A stretch of DNA of 64,000 nt. Origin: Desertivirga xinjiangensis. Lineage in GTDB: Bacteria > Bacteroidota > Bacteroidia > Sphingobacteriales > Sphingobacteriaceae. Numbering within the stretch: the stretch's first letter is position 1; the number at the start of each line of letters is the position of its first letter. The position numbers were made by a program, and so were the translations under genes. Positions 18,448 through 29,000 of this stretch are shown here, one piece after another. The notes under the pieces are model-generated. The model saw nothing but the letters and a program-made list of their open reading frames with translations. It was not told the origin of the DNA and ran no database searches. The stretch covers positions 496,001-560,000 of the forward strand of contig NZ_JAFMZP010000002.1 in NCBI RefSeq assembly GCF_024436435.1, in the 5' to 3' direction.

Positions 18448-21159
18448 ATGAAATACTGCTTTTTGCTCACGTCTTTTCTATATATCCTTTCGGGGCATGC
18501 TCAGACTAACTACTACATATCCTCCTCGGGAGATGACGAAAACAACAACGGTACTTCTGTTAATTCACCATGGAAAAGTATCGGTAAGGTAAATAGTATG
18601 ATGGGCAATTTCCATCCAGGAGACTCTATCCTTTTCAAAAGGGGAGAAGAGTTCAGGGGGGAGTTGAACATCACAGCTTCAGGAAGTGCAGGTAGTACTC
18701 TTAATTTCGCGTGCTACGGCGCGGGAAACAAGCCCGTTATCAATGGTGCCATGGTAGTTGAGTCCTGGAAGCAGGAATCTGTAAATATTTGGGCGGCAGA
18801 TTATACCGGAGAGATGAGCAGCTTGAACAACTTTTTCGTCGGTACAGAAAGTCAACAGATAGGCCGCTGGCCCAACTTTAATGCTGCCGCTACAGGTTAT
18901 AACTCTGTGGATGCATTTACGGGTAATTCTCAGCTCACCGATGCCGCACTTTCGGACCGCAATTTTACCGGGGGAACCGCAATTGTAAGGGTAAGGCTGT
19001 TTATTCTCAATAAACCAATCATTACCGCTCATTCGGGAAGTACGCTCTCTTTCGCACCTAATGGTACAAATTACGATATGACTGTAGGTGATGGATACTT
19101 TATTCAAAACCATGTTTCCACGCTCGACCAGCAAGGTGAATGGTGCTACGATGCCGTTACAAAAAAGATCTATCTTTATTCTGAAACCAACCCGAATTCT
19201 TTACAAATTGAAGCCCCTTTTAAAAGCAATACATTAAGCGCCAGCAATATCAGTAACATCAGCATCACCGATCTTAAATTCATTAATGCCAATAGCTATG
19301 GCTTGAGGATTGAGAACTCAAATAGCATTAAGATTGAGAACTGTGACTTTGATAACTCGCATAATGCGATCTATCTTAATCTTATCCACAATGCAGAGGT
19401 AAATCACAATACGATTAATAATACAAACAATAACGCTATCTGGCTGGCCGGTACCTTTTACAATTGCAATTACAATATTATTAATAATACAGCGCTTCGC
19501 CCAGGAATGGGAGAACCAAATAATAATCAGTATAACGCAATAAATATGGTAGGCGCTGACGCAACGGTGATGGGTAACCGGATTAACAAAGTGGGGTATT
19601 GCGGGATCCGCTTTGAAGGCAGCAGGCTGAATGTGAAGAACAATGTGATCAATGAATTTGCATTGACAAAGTCTGATGTGGGTGGTATTTATTCTTTTAA
19701 AGGTTTTGCACCCGCAAGCTATGGCTATGGAAACAACCACATAATCGGAAACATCATCAGTAATGGCGTTCCAAACCTTTTCGGTACAAGGGCAATCCCG
19801 GTAAATACTAATTATGCTGTAGGTATCTACATGGATCAGAATACGGTGAATAACACCATCAGCAAAAATACGGTCTATAACTGCAACAGTGCTGGGTTTA
19901 TGATCAACGAAGGCGCAAACAGTCATATCGTCAGGGACAATGTGTTTTACAACAACATGTTCGGTTTCGCTTACTTTCCGACGGTTACAGGAGCTAAGAA
20001 TTTTACGGTGAAGAACAACATTTGGTTTAGTAAGCATCCATCCCAGATAGCCGGAATGTCTCAGGCAACTAATTTAAACTACATGAAGAACTTCGGATCG
20101 GTGGACAGCAATTATTTTGCACAGCCTTTTGAACCGGACAGTGCCTTGATACAAACTAATGAGAATTATTCAACTCGTATCAATAAAGTTTATTCGCTTT
20201 ACGACTGGAGCAGACTGGGTTACGATCACAACTCTTTATTATCAGGTTATAAAGTTGCCCCGTATATCCTTACTGCGGAAGGGGCGAACTCCATTACTAA
20301 CGGAACATTCAATACAGGAATATCAGGTTGGACCCTTACACCGGCAAGCGGCAGCATGGCAGCGATCTGGGATAACACAGGGGTTTTGGATGGGGGGACC
20401 ATTAAACTCTCGACCCTGACTGCTACGGGCGCCACAACATCAAGGGCTGCTGCAACTGTAGGAAGCCTCCAGTTTGGCAAATTTTACCAGGTTACATTCT
20501 CCATGAAAGGCATGACAGACACGGCCAGGTTAAAAGTCGTTCTTTTTGGCGGTCATCCTGTAGCCAAGTACCGTTACGTGAAGACAAGCACCCAGAGGAA
20601 GGAAGTAAGCCTGATCTTTAGTCCTGTGGCCAGCATAAACAATATCTCTCTTCAGTTGACGCTGAATGATCCCGGAAACCAGGTCTGGATAGATAATGTG
20701 CAGTTTAAACCGTTAACCACAACAAATACAAATCCTGACGATTACTTGTTTTTTGCTGTGAACGACAATAGTACAAGCAAGTCTTTTGATCCGGGTCCAG
20801 GAGTTTACAAAGACGTTAAAGGGAACATCTATAGCGGCTCTTTTACGTTGCCAGCGTATTCTTCAGTTATACTGATGAAAAATGATGGTGTACTTCCTTT
20901 GAAACTCATTAATTTCTATGGGTTTGCAGAGGGATGCAAGGCCAGCCTGCAGTGGAATATTCGTGATGCGAAAGCCGTTAAAGGTTTCGAAGTGGAAAGT
21001 AGTATTGACGGGAAGAGATTTCAGCAGATACATCTCATTTCCGGTAACAAATCTGGATCTTATAAATATACAACCGGCCAGATGCAGAAGGATGTATACT
21101 ACCGCTTGAAGATAGTGGATGAAGATGGCAGCAGCGTATACAGCAATGTTACCATGTAG
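18448..21159 (+). CDS. Secreted parallel beta-helix protein, T9SS cargo with interrupted reading frame
   Basis: This frame codes 903 residues. After a signal peptide (to about residue 19) comes a DUF1565-like start (NYYISSSGDDENNNGTS), then right-handed beta-helix coils rich in NN and N-I repeats (about 270-560), a CBM4_9-like beta-sandwich (about 610-755, SITNGTFNTGISGWTL) and a fibronectin-like pre-tail domain (about 815-900, LPLKLINFYGFAEG...YYRLKIVDEDGSSVYSN) that normally stands before a T9SS tail. The frame stops at 21157-21159 exactly where the tail should follow; the tail is found in another frame just downstream. Beta-helix proteins of this sort include polysaccharide lyases and some hydrolases; the activity is unknown. 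A missing base could be a real mutation or a sequence error. Confidence 0.85.
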   Translation: MKYCFLLTSFLYILSGHAQTNYYISSSGDDENNNGTSVNSPWKSIGKVNSMMGNFHPGDSILFKRGEEFRGELNITASGSAGSTLNFACYGAGNKPVINGAMVVESWKQESVNIWAADYTGEMSSLNNFFVGTESQQIGRWPNFNAAATGYNSVDAFTGNSQLTDAALSDRNFTGGTAIVRVRLFILNKPIITAHSGSTLSFAPNGTNYDMTVGDGYFIQNHVSTLDQQGEWCYDAVTKKIYLYSETNPNSLQIEAPFKSNTLSASNISNISITDLKFINANSYGLRIENSNSIKIENCDFDNSHNAIYLNLIHNAEVNHNTINNTNNNAIWLAGTFYNCNYNIINNTALRPGMGEPNNNQYNAINMVGADATVMGNRINKVGYCGIRFEGSRLNVKNNVINEFALTKSDVGGIYSFKGFAPASYGYGNNHIIGNIISNGVPNLFGTRAIPVNTNYAVGIYMDQNTVNNTISKNTVYNCNSAGFMINEGANSHIVRDNVFYNNMFGFAYFPTVTGAKNFTVKNNIWFSKHPSQIAGMSQATNLNYMKNFGSVDSNYFAQPFEPDSALIQTNENYSTRINKVYSLYDWSRLGYDHNSLLSGYKVAPYILTAEGANSITNGTFNTGISGWTLTPASGSMAAIWDNTGVLDGGTIKLSTLTATGATTSRAAATVGSLQFGKFYQVTFSMKGMTDTARLKVVLFGGHPVAKYRYVKTSTQRKEVSLIFSPVASINNISLQLTLNDPGNQVWIDNVQFKPLTTTNTNPDDYLFFAVNDNSTSKSFDPGPGVYKDVKGNIYSGSFTLPAYSSVILMKNDGVLPLKLINFYGFAEGCKASLQWNIRDAKAVKGFEVESSIDGKRFQQIHLISGNKSGSYKYTTGQMQKDVYYRLKIVDEDGSSVYSNVTM

Positions 21160-21428
21160 CCACAATTTGCAACCAGGATAAGCCAATGTTTTATCCCAAT
21201 CCGGTTAAAGGTACCGGGGTGCTGCATTACAACACAAGCGATCCGGGGATGATAAGTTATACTATTTTCAGTGCCAGCGGGCAAGCTATCCTGCGCAGGA
21301 GCATCCCGGTACAAAAGGGAAAAAATATGTTAGATCTTGACACCTCGACTCTTGCGGCAGGTTACTATGTTCTTTCTGTGATTGACGGAGGCAAGACAGG
21401 TACTTCCATCCCATTCGTTAAGCAATGA
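21156..21428 (+). pseudogene. Detached T9SS type A sorting tail of the beta-helix protein
   Basis: From about 21156 the shifted frame reads VATICNQDKPMFYPNPVKG and continues through FSASGQAILRRSIPVQKGKN and LDLDTSTLAAGYYVLSV to IPFVKQ. This is the complete Por_Secre_tail (type A) signature: YPNPV, a conserved Gly, G.N...D...L..G.Y.L. and a basic end. It has no signal peptide and cannot act alone. One added base near 21147-21160, for example ATGGTAGCC in place of ATGTAGCC, would fuse it to the upstream frame and give a single protein of about 990 residues. Confidence 0.8.
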
Positions 21429-21477
21429 CATTAACCATGCCCCTTTAACCTTATTTAAAATATCAAAATCAATAAAT

Positions 21478-22770
21478 ATGTCATTCAAATTAAGCGTATT
21501 AGCCATCGGTATGTTATGCATGTTTTCAATCAATGCCTTTGCTGGGAATGATTATGATTTGACTGACCGTCAAGGGCTGCCAATGCCCCTTTATTCGGCA
21601 AGGAAAGGCTTGCCTAACATTTACAAGAAGCTGAGTACAGGTAAGGAAGTAACCATAGCATACCTGGGAGGCAGCATCACTGAAGCAGCCAGGGGCTGGA
21701 GAGATCAATCGGCCGATAAACTCAGGCAAAAATTTCCGGCTGCCAAGATTAATACCATCAATGCAGGTATAGGAGGGACAGGATCAGATCTGGGAGTGTT
21801 TCGTTTGCGTTCACAGGTACTTAGTCAAAAACCTGATCTGATCTTTGTCGAGTTTGCGGTGAACGATATCGCAAAGCCGGCTTCTCTCATTTACAAAACG
21901 ATGGAGGGTATTGTGAGACAGATCTGGAGGGAAAGCAGTGAAACAGATATTTGTTTTGTGTACACCATAACAGGGGATATGGGAACCGGTCTTCAGAATG
22001 GAAAGATCCCAGCTTCAACTTTAGCAATGGAGGTCATTGCTGAGCATTACGGCATAGCCAGTGTGAGTATGGGCCTTAAAGTGGTAGAGCTCGCCAGCCA
22101 GGGAAAGCTTGTGTATAAAGGTACAAAAGAGCAATACCCGGATAAGATTGTGTTTTCAGGAGACAATGTACACCCTTTTCCGGAAACCGGGCAGAGATTG
22201 TATGCGGAGGCTCTCTTATCTGCACTGGATACGATATTCAACCGATCGGTTTTTAGAAAAAGCAAAAGGCTTGTGAAGCCTTATACTCGGGATAATTGGG
22301 AAAAAGCGCAAATGATAAGTGTTTCAGAAGCGGTTCAAGATGGCCTGTGGGAGAAGGTTCCCGCAAATGATCAGGAATTACTCAAAGTATTCAAAAAGCC
22401 TTTCACCGAATTTATTAAGTCTGATCAGCCAGGTGCAAGCCTTTCTTTCCGGTTTAGGGGGCAGATTGCAGGCCTCTATGACGTGGTGGGGCCGGGATGC
22501 GGTCAGTATGAAGTGACCGTAGATATGCAGGAGGCCGACATCGTTTCCCGGTTTGACAGTTATTCCACTTATTACAGGCCCCAATACTTCCTGAAACAGG
22601 ATTTAGAAAACAAGCCACACCTGGTGGAATTGAAGGTTTCGGGTAAGCAGCTGGATAAAAAGGCGATCCTCCTGCAAAGAAATAGCCAGGTAATGGACAA
22701 TCAAGCGAGATATGAAAACAATTCATGTTATGCAGGATACATCATGCTGGTAGGTAAATTATTGAGATAG
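21478..22770 (+). CDS. Secreted SGNH/GDSL hydrolase, probable carbohydrate esterase
   Basis: The 430-residue protein has a signal peptide (MSFKLSVLAIGMLCM to about residue 23). SGNH blocks are clear: YLGGSITEA with nucleophile S66, INAGIGGTGSD (block II Gly), FVEFAVNDI (block III Asn) and DNVHPFPETG (Asp/His). The C-terminal part (about 280-425) looks like a beta-sandwich accessory domain. In PULs such enzymes usually remove acetyl groups from sugars. The frame is open further upstream to 21382, but ATG at 21478 starts the signal peptide. It ends 1 nt before the GH29 start. Confidence 0.85.
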   Translation: MSFKLSVLAIGMLCMFSINAFAGNDYDLTDRQGLPMPLYSARKGLPNIYKKLSTGKEVTIAYLGGSITEAARGWRDQSADKLRQKFPAAKINTINAGIGGTGSDLGVFRLRSQVLSQKPDLIFVEFAVNDIAKPASLIYKTMEGIVRQIWRESSETDICFVYTITGDMGTGLQNGKIPASTLAMEVIAEHYGIASVSMGLKVVELASQGKLVYKGTKEQYPDKIVFSGDNVHPFPETGQRLYAEALLSALDTIFNRSVFRKSKRLVKPYTRDNWEKAQMISVSEAVQDGLWEKVPANDQELLKVFKKPFTEFIKSDQPGASLSFRFRGQIAGLYDVVGPGCGQYEVTVDMQEADIVSRFDSYSTYYRPQYFLKQDLENKPHLVELKVSGKQLDKKAILLQRNSQVMDNQARYENNSCYAGYIMLVGKLLR

Positions 22771-22771
22771 T

Positions 22772-24136
22772 ATGAGCAAGCTAAGGCATTTATATTTTTC
22801 ATATTTTCTATTCGTTATTTTCTTTCTGTTTACCGGGCTGAGGTCCTTTGCCCAGCAAGGAGCTAACCTCCCGGAACGTGAAAAATGGTTTTCAGGTCTT
22901 GGATTCGGAATGTTCATTCATTGGAGCATCGATTCTCAGCTTGGCGCAGTGATCAGCCATTCACTCGCCGGTGCTTCCAGGGATTATCGGGAGAAGTTTT
23001 TTAGGACTTTACCCGAAACGTTCAACCCCTCAAAGTTTAAGCCGGAGGACTGGGCAATCCTGGCTAAACTTGCCGGTATGAAATATGTGGTTTTTACGGC
23101 AAAGCACCATGCCGGCTTCTGCATGTTCAAGACAATTACCACTCCCTTCAATATCCTGAATACGCCTTTCAACAAAGATATTACCAGGGAGGTGATAAGT
23201 GCATTCAGAAAACAGGGTATAGCGGTTGGTATTTATTTTTCCCCGGAAGATTTTTATTTCCTGAACAAGACGGGTGCTCCGGTTGGGCGCCTGCAGAACC
23301 CTCTTCATTATCCTATAAGTAACCCGGCCCTGATGGAGTACGACAAAGCCCAGTTAAAAGAGCTTCTGACCAATTACGGAAAAATAGATATCATATTCCT
23401 TGACGGGCCGGCCGAAGTTTTAAAAGAATATTGCTGGAAGTTGCAGCCGGATATCGTGGTAACGCGTGGACAGATGAATACTCCTGAACAAAAAGTTCCG
23501 GATACCGCTATTCCTTCACCATGGGAAACATGTCTGACTATGGGAACTGACTGGCAGTATAAACCGACTAATGATAGTTTTAAATCCGGAACAGAGCTTA
23601 TCAATATCCTGATCGAGACGCGAGCCAAAGGTGGGAATCTTCTTTTAAATGTTGGTCCCAAACCAGATGGCAGCATTCGCGAAGAGGAGGAAGGGCTCTT
23701 GCGCGAGATTGCCCTGTGGAATTTTGCCAATGCAGAAGCTATTCATAATACAAAGGCTGCAACAAAAATAAGGGAAGGAAACATCTGGTACACAACATCA
23801 ACTGATGACAGCGTGATCTTTGCTTTTATAACTAATACCCCATGGAAATACGGCGAACGAAAGGAGATTGTACTATCATCGTTAAGGGGGACTGCGGCGA
23901 CATCTGTAGAAGTTTTAGGCTATGAAAGCAATCTTTTGGAGTATCAGCAAAATTTTGATGCCTCGGTGAAAACACAGATCGGAGAGATCGGTCTGGTGGT
24001 TAGCATGGTTAACGGCCAGCGGTTTTATACGAATAACAAATGGCCTAATCCGCTTGTGCTTAAGATCAGGGGGGCGGTATTTAAAGAGCAGCCAGCTACA
24101 CAAGTTAAAAAGTCTAATCTGGACGGAGCACATTAA
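22772..24136 (+). CDS. GH29 alpha-L-fucosidase 1
   Basis: The 454-residue protein carries a signal peptide (to about residue 28) and a GH29 TIM barrel: WFSGLGFGMFIHWSID, YVVFTAKHHAGFCMF and the nucleophile strand IIFLDGP (D211). RAKGGNLLLNVGPKPDG is a typical GH29 segment near the barrel end. A C-terminal beta-sandwich follows. It is expected in the periplasm or on the surface and removes alpha-linked fucose by retaining hydrolysis. The HSLAGASRDYREKFFRTLPETFNPS stretch differs from fucosidase 2, so linkage preference may differ between the two. Confidence 0.9.
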   Translation: MSKLRHLYFSYFLFVIFFLFTGLRSFAQQGANLPEREKWFSGLGFGMFIHWSIDSQLGAVISHSLAGASRDYREKFFRTLPETFNPSKFKPEDWAILAKLAGMKYVVFTAKHHAGFCMFKTITTPFNILNTPFNKDITREVISAFRKQGIAVGIYFSPEDFYFLNKTGAPVGRLQNPLHYPISNPALMEYDKAQLKELLTNYGKIDIIFLDGPAEVLKEYCWKLQPDIVVTRGQMNTPEQKVPDTAIPSPWETCLTMGTDWQYKPTNDSFKSGTELINILIETRAKGGNLLLNVGPKPDGSIREEEEGLLREIALWNFANAEAIHNTKAATKIREGNIWYTTSTDDSVIFAFITNTPWKYGERKEIVLSSLRGTAATSVEVLGYESNLLEYQQNFDASVKTQIGEIGLVVSMVNGQRFYTNNKWPNPLVLKIRGAVFKEQPATQVKKSNLDGAH

Positions 24137-24157
24137 ACAGGAATTATTTAAAAAAAC

Positions 24158-25927
24158 ATGAAAACACACCTTGATAAATTAATCACACTTTTGATACTTT
24201 TAGTATCGCTGCAAATTTCGCGTGCGCAGGATGAGTCGTATTTCGTTCTTGACATGGTACACCATAATCCCGGAGAACCTTTAACAAACAGCATCTTCAC
24301 AGACCCCGCATTTCTTAAAAAAAATGGTTACACCGGACAGGTTATCAACGATTTTACCTTTGCTCATGCAGCTATCACATTTGACGGCTTAAATCGAAAC
24401 ATCTTCCCCGAAGGGTCTGCTGAGCGCAGGTGGGTTAATGCTGCGGCTCAAAAGGTTAAAGACAATATAAAACGTGCGCATGCAGCAGGGATCAAAGTTT
24501 ATTATTTCACCGATATAATAGTCCTGCCCAAAAAGCTAGTAGAACTTTATAAGGACGAAATTACGGACGAGAATGGAAAGATTTCATTTGAACGCCCGAA
24601 AACCGTTGAGATCCATCGTATGATGCTGAACGAGCTGTTCGATACATTTCCAGATCTGGATGGCCTTGTGATCAGGACAGGAGAAACGTATCTTAATAAC
24701 GTGCCACACCACACAGGAAACGGACCGATAACCAATGGTCCGGAAAGTCACGTCAAGCTGTTAAACTTACTCAGGGAGGAAGTTTGCCAGAAGCGCAACA
24801 AAATGGTCTTTTATCGTACCTGGTCGTTCGGCGGAATGCACGAACAACCGGATTACTATCTTAAGGTTACAAACCAGATAGAAACACATAAAAACCTGGT
24901 ATTCGCCATAAAACATACGAAAGGAGACTATCAGCGTACGTTTGATTTTAACCAAACTTTGACTTTAGGTAAACATCCTCAAGTTGTTGAAGTTCAGTGT
25001 CAGAGAGAATACGAAGGTAAGGGTGCCTATCCTGATTATGTGATGGATGGTGTAATTAATGGATTTGAAGAGTATTCGTCCAACAAACCACAAAAGGGGT
25101 ACAAAAGCCTAGATGAAATTAAGAAGAGTCCTAATTTCAGGGGGATTTGGTCTTGGTCGAGGGGTGGCGGTTGGGTAGGTCCCTACATCAGTAATGAGTT
25201 CTGGTGCGAACTGAATGCTTTGGTGATCAGCAGGTGGGCCCTTAATACAAATCAGACAGAACAACAAGTGTTTGATGCGATAATGGATGAGAAGGGGATC
25301 AAGGGGGCTTCGCGGAAAAGGTTCAGGGAATTAGCCCTGTTGTCCGCGAAAGCGGTTATAAGAGGACACTCAAGTGTTAAGCTACCTTTTCAGACGAGCT
25401 GGACATGGTGGATGCGTGATGAGTTCTTATCGGGAGTTGATCCAAACTATAATCCGAGGCAATTCTCCTCTGAAGGATTACTGAATAAGGCTTTTACGCA
25501 GTTTTACAAAGATGGAGTTTTGAGCGCAGCTGTCGCGGAAAAGTTTGAAGCTGTAGACCTGTGGAAGAAGATCGAGAAGTTGAGTAAAAAGATCGATATG
25601 GAGGAAAAGAATGATAAAGAATATGTGCATGTATCTTCTGTTTATGGCTTATTGCTCCACCAGATAATTGCGGAAGGCTGGAAGGTTATGGCTTTGGGTT
25701 TTACAGGCGATAGAACAGGTAAGTATGCAGTAAAGGAGATGAGTTCTGCCATAGCTAATTACGACAAGTATTGGAACAGGTACGAACAGTTCAGGACTTT
25801 AAATTTATCAGCCGCAACACTTTATAAACCATTCGCATTTGAATACATTGCTCCGGCTTATCACGGCGACAAGGGTATGGGGGCATCGGTTAACTATTAC
25901 CGGAACAAGATTAAGAACTTGCAGTAG
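24158..25927 (+). CDS. Secreted protein of unclear family, weakly alpha-glucuronidase (GH67)-like
   Basis: The 589-residue protein starts with a signal peptide (cleaved after about residue 23, SRAQ). I do not recognise a defined CAZy family with confidence. The first 380 residues alternate like a TIM barrel: YTGQVINDFTF, IKVYYFTDI, LDGLVIRTGETY (E176 at a strand end), VVEVQCQREYEGKGAYP and GFEEY. QCQREYEG and the later segment SNEFWCELNALVISRWALN resemble patterns in GH67 alpha-glucuronidases. The C-terminal 200 residues are helical. It sits among fucosidases and before the HTCS, so a hydrolase role in the same degradation is likely. Substrate is unknown. Confidence 0.6.
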   Translation: MKTHLDKLITLLILLVSLQISRAQDESYFVLDMVHHNPGEPLTNSIFTDPAFLKKNGYTGQVINDFTFAHAAITFDGLNRNIFPEGSAERRWVNAAAQKVKDNIKRAHAAGIKVYYFTDIIVLPKKLVELYKDEITDENGKISFERPKTVEIHRMMLNELFDTFPDLDGLVIRTGETYLNNVPHHTGNGPITNGPESHVKLLNLLREEVCQKRNKMVFYRTWSFGGMHEQPDYYLKVTNQIETHKNLVFAIKHTKGDYQRTFDFNQTLTLGKHPQVVEVQCQREYEGKGAYPDYVMDGVINGFEEYSSNKPQKGYKSLDEIKKSPNFRGIWSWSRGGGWVGPYISNEFWCELNALVISRWALNTNQTEQQVFDAIMDEKGIKGASRKRFRELALLSAKAVIRGHSSVKLPFQTSWTWWMRDEFLSGVDPNYNPRQFSSEGLLNKAFTQFYKDGVLSAAVAEKFEAVDLWKKIEKLSKKIDMEEKNDKEYVHVSSVYGLLLHQIIAEGWKVMALGFTGDRTGKYAVKEMSSAIANYDKYWNRYEQFRTLNLSAATLYKPFAFEYIAPAYHGDKGMGASVNYYRNKIKNLQ

Positions 25928-25931
25928 CGAT

Positions 25932-26033
25932 ATGGAGCAGAGAAAACAAAAGATCAGAAATTACACCGTTGTTACCGTGACATACGTGTTCCTTACTGTA
26001 TTGCTGCTGTTTATTATCTATATATTTATCTGA
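25932..26033 (+). CDS. 33-residue single-span membrane peptide
   Basis: An ATG 4 nt after the preceding stop opens a 33-codon frame ending in TGA. The product has a basic head (MEQRKQKIRN) and then about 22 hydrophobic residues (TVVTVTYVFLTVLLLFIIYI) running to the C-terminus. The charge pattern predicts N-in, C-out insertion in the inner membrane. It ends 36 nt before the HTCS start, so it is placed between a degradative gene and the sensor. No family is recognised. It may modulate the HTCS or a transporter, or be a chance frame; the clean hydrophobic composition and close spacing favour a real gene. Confidence 0.55.
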   Translation: MEQRKQKIRNYTVVTVTYVFLTVLLLFIIYIFI

Positions 26034-26069
26034 CAAAAGACCATACTTTTGGCCTGAAAACCATTTAGG

Positions 26070-29000
26070 ATGTCGGTAAGGAGCTTTTTTCATTTTATAA
26101 CACTGATCATCAGCCTGAGTCCGCTTTATGCAATTGCAGGGCAGGCAAGGGCTGTTATAAGTCCGGGTGTAAGGTTCGACCAATATTTCAGCAATCATGG
26201 ACTGCCGGATAACCGTGTAAGGAATCTTTATCAGGACAGCAAAGGATATCTTTGGGTGGGCACAATGAACGGCCTTTGCCGTTTTGATGGTTATGTGTTC
26301 AAAAAATTCTATAGTAACAAGGCTCCCGAAAGTATCACTGCAACCTGGGCTTATGCAATAGCAGAAGATGATAACTCTGATCTTTACATAGGCACCCGGT
26401 ACGGATTAAGTAAATTTATAAGGAATAGTGAGAGTTTCGTATCCCTGGGGAAGGAGAACGGGGCCGGAGGACACCTGGATGGGCCGGTGAGTGCTTTACT
26501 CCTGAAGAATAAAAAACTGTGGATCGGAACGCCAAAGGGATTGCTGCAATTTGATCCTTCGACCGGCAAAAGTAGAAGGTTCGCCGCTCAACCATTAAAT
26601 CTTGGTATTTCCAAAATCATCCCGTCCCGAGGCGACTATCTATGGCTCGGCACTGAGGAGGGCATCGTACGATTCAATACCACAACATCCCGGTTTCAGT
26701 TCTTTAAAATCAATATTCGGCCTAACCCTTATGGCGACAGGATCTGGTCATTGCTCGAGGACAATGAAACCCTATACATTGGCACCGGAGGTGATGGTTT
26801 ACTTAAACTTCGGTTTGATGTTGGTGGAGGCAATGGTTTTGATTTTGAGAAGATTAAGATCTCTACGTCGAGTGGCCGAAGCCTTGGAGGAACCCAGGTT
26901 TTTGATGTGGTGAAGTCGGCCCGGGGCGACCTTTGGCTAGCTACAGAAGAAGGTCTTGGAAGGATAAAATATATTGAACGGGAGCTCGTTCTTGAGTATT
27001 TCACTAACAATTCCCTCGATAAAAACAGTATCAGCAATAACATTATCTATAAATTACTGATAGACCGTAATGGCATCCTTTGGTGCGGAACAGAATTGGG
27101 TCTTAACAAGTCAGATCTGAGTCTTCTTGCCTTTCAATACTTCACATTTAACGGTATCGGCTCGGCGGACATGGTTAGAAGTATAGCCTCTGCTGATGGA
27201 ACGAATATATTTTTGGGAACCGCTAGTTCGGGGCTTTTTAAGTATAATACTAATACGGGAACCTCCTCGACCCTCCGCTATGGAGCCGGGAAGCTTCCGT
27301 TTAATGCCTTTCGTTCGCTATATATTAACGGCGGAGCCTTATGGGCAGGTACCCTCGGAGGGGCGTTCAGTATTTCAACGAGCGACATTGCGGCTCCTTC
27401 ATCGCTTGTAAATGATCATGCGACATTTGCTACCTTAAGGGACTCCAAAGGCAATTTCTGGATAGGAACCAACAGGGGATTATATAAACTTGATCCGCAG
27501 GGGAAGCAGGTAGACCTTGGCGCCTCCAGGGATGTACCGCAAATTGTAAAAACAGGTTTTGTAAGGCAGATCTATGAAGATAAAAAGGGAGATATCTGGC
27601 TGGGTTTTGAAAATGGCGGATTGATGGTGATCCATTCCGGAAGTGGGAAGTTCGTTAAATTTGGTGATGGTGCGGCCCGGAAACGGTTGCTCGGAACCAA
27701 TATTCTGGCTATTACTGAATATCCGGCCAATGTAATCTGGGTTGGCACTGAAGCCGGTTTGAACAAGATCAGTTTCAGTGGCCGGAACCGGGAAGTATTT
27801 ACGATCAGGATCTTCAATGAAGAGGATGGCCTGCCTGATAAATCCATTAATGGCATCCTGGCATCGGATAAGGGGTTGCTTTGGATATCCACCATTAAAG
27901 GCTTAGCCCGCTTAGATGTCAAAAAGAACAGTTTTCAAACCTATCTTTCAAACGTGAACTTCAGCATTGGAAGTTGTTATAAAGTAAGTAGCAGCAAGCT
28001 GTTATTTGGAACCAGTAATGGTTTTATAGCTTTTAACCCCCAGGAAATTCCGGCAGGTGGAGATGGGCCCGTTGCAGCTATTTCGGAACTAAAGCTTTTT
28101 AACCAACCGGTTGAGATTGGTAAAATGTTTAATGATGATGTTATCCTTCATAAGGGTCTTTCATCCACAGAAGAGATTGAGCTGAATTACCGTAACAATG
28201 TATTTACCATTGGTTTTACAGCTTTGCATTACTCTAATCCCGAAGAGAATACTTATTCTTATAAGATGGAGGGCTTTGATGATCACTGGATCAGTGCAGA
28301 TGCTTCTACGAGGGCTGCAACGTATACCAATCTGGATCCGGGTACCTATTTTTTCAAAGTAAGAGCGGCAAATTATATGAACAACTGGAGCCGGAAACCT
28401 GCTGTGCTTAAGGTTACCATTTTGCCACCTCCGTGGAAAACCTGGTGGGCCATCCTTCTCTATGTAGTTCTGTTTAACGTGCTTCTGTTGGTGTTGATCC
28501 GTTATGTCCTCATTCAATCGCGGCAACGACAGGAAATCGAATATCAAAAGGTAGAGAAGGAGCAGTTGAAGCGATTAAATGAAATGAAGGTGAATTTTTT
28601 CACTAATGTTTCACACGAATTCAGGACACCTCTAACTTTGATATCCGGGCCTGTTGAGGAGTTGATGCGTGCACCGGGTATTGGAAGTGAGGAAAGAAGT
28701 AAGGTGAGCTTCATTTATCGCAACTGTAAGAAACTTTTACAGCTCCTGGACGAGTTAATGACTTTCCAGAAGGCAGAACAGGGTATGTTGAAATTAAAGC
28801 TCGCCCCGATGAACATTTCGTCCTTTCTTCAAACCATCTATACCAATTTTCAGCCCCTTGCAGAACGTAATAAAGTTAGTTTCGGCTTTGATAATACTTT
28901 CGGCGACAGGATAGTGTCTTTCGATCCGGATAAGCTGGAGATGGTATTGAATAATCTTATTTCTAATGCCCTGAAATTTACACCCCAGGGCGGCGAAGTA

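Noticed and set aside
19318-20037. A 239-codon open frame on the minus strand inside the beta-helix gene
   Set aside because: It mirrors the Asn-rich repeats of the plus-strand gene, has no domain or signal, and the plus strand is clearly coding.
21186-21428. The T9SS tail as an independent 80-residue gene
   Set aside because: It lacks a signal peptide and the same frame continues sensibly upstream of its ATG, so it is the displaced end of the previous gene.
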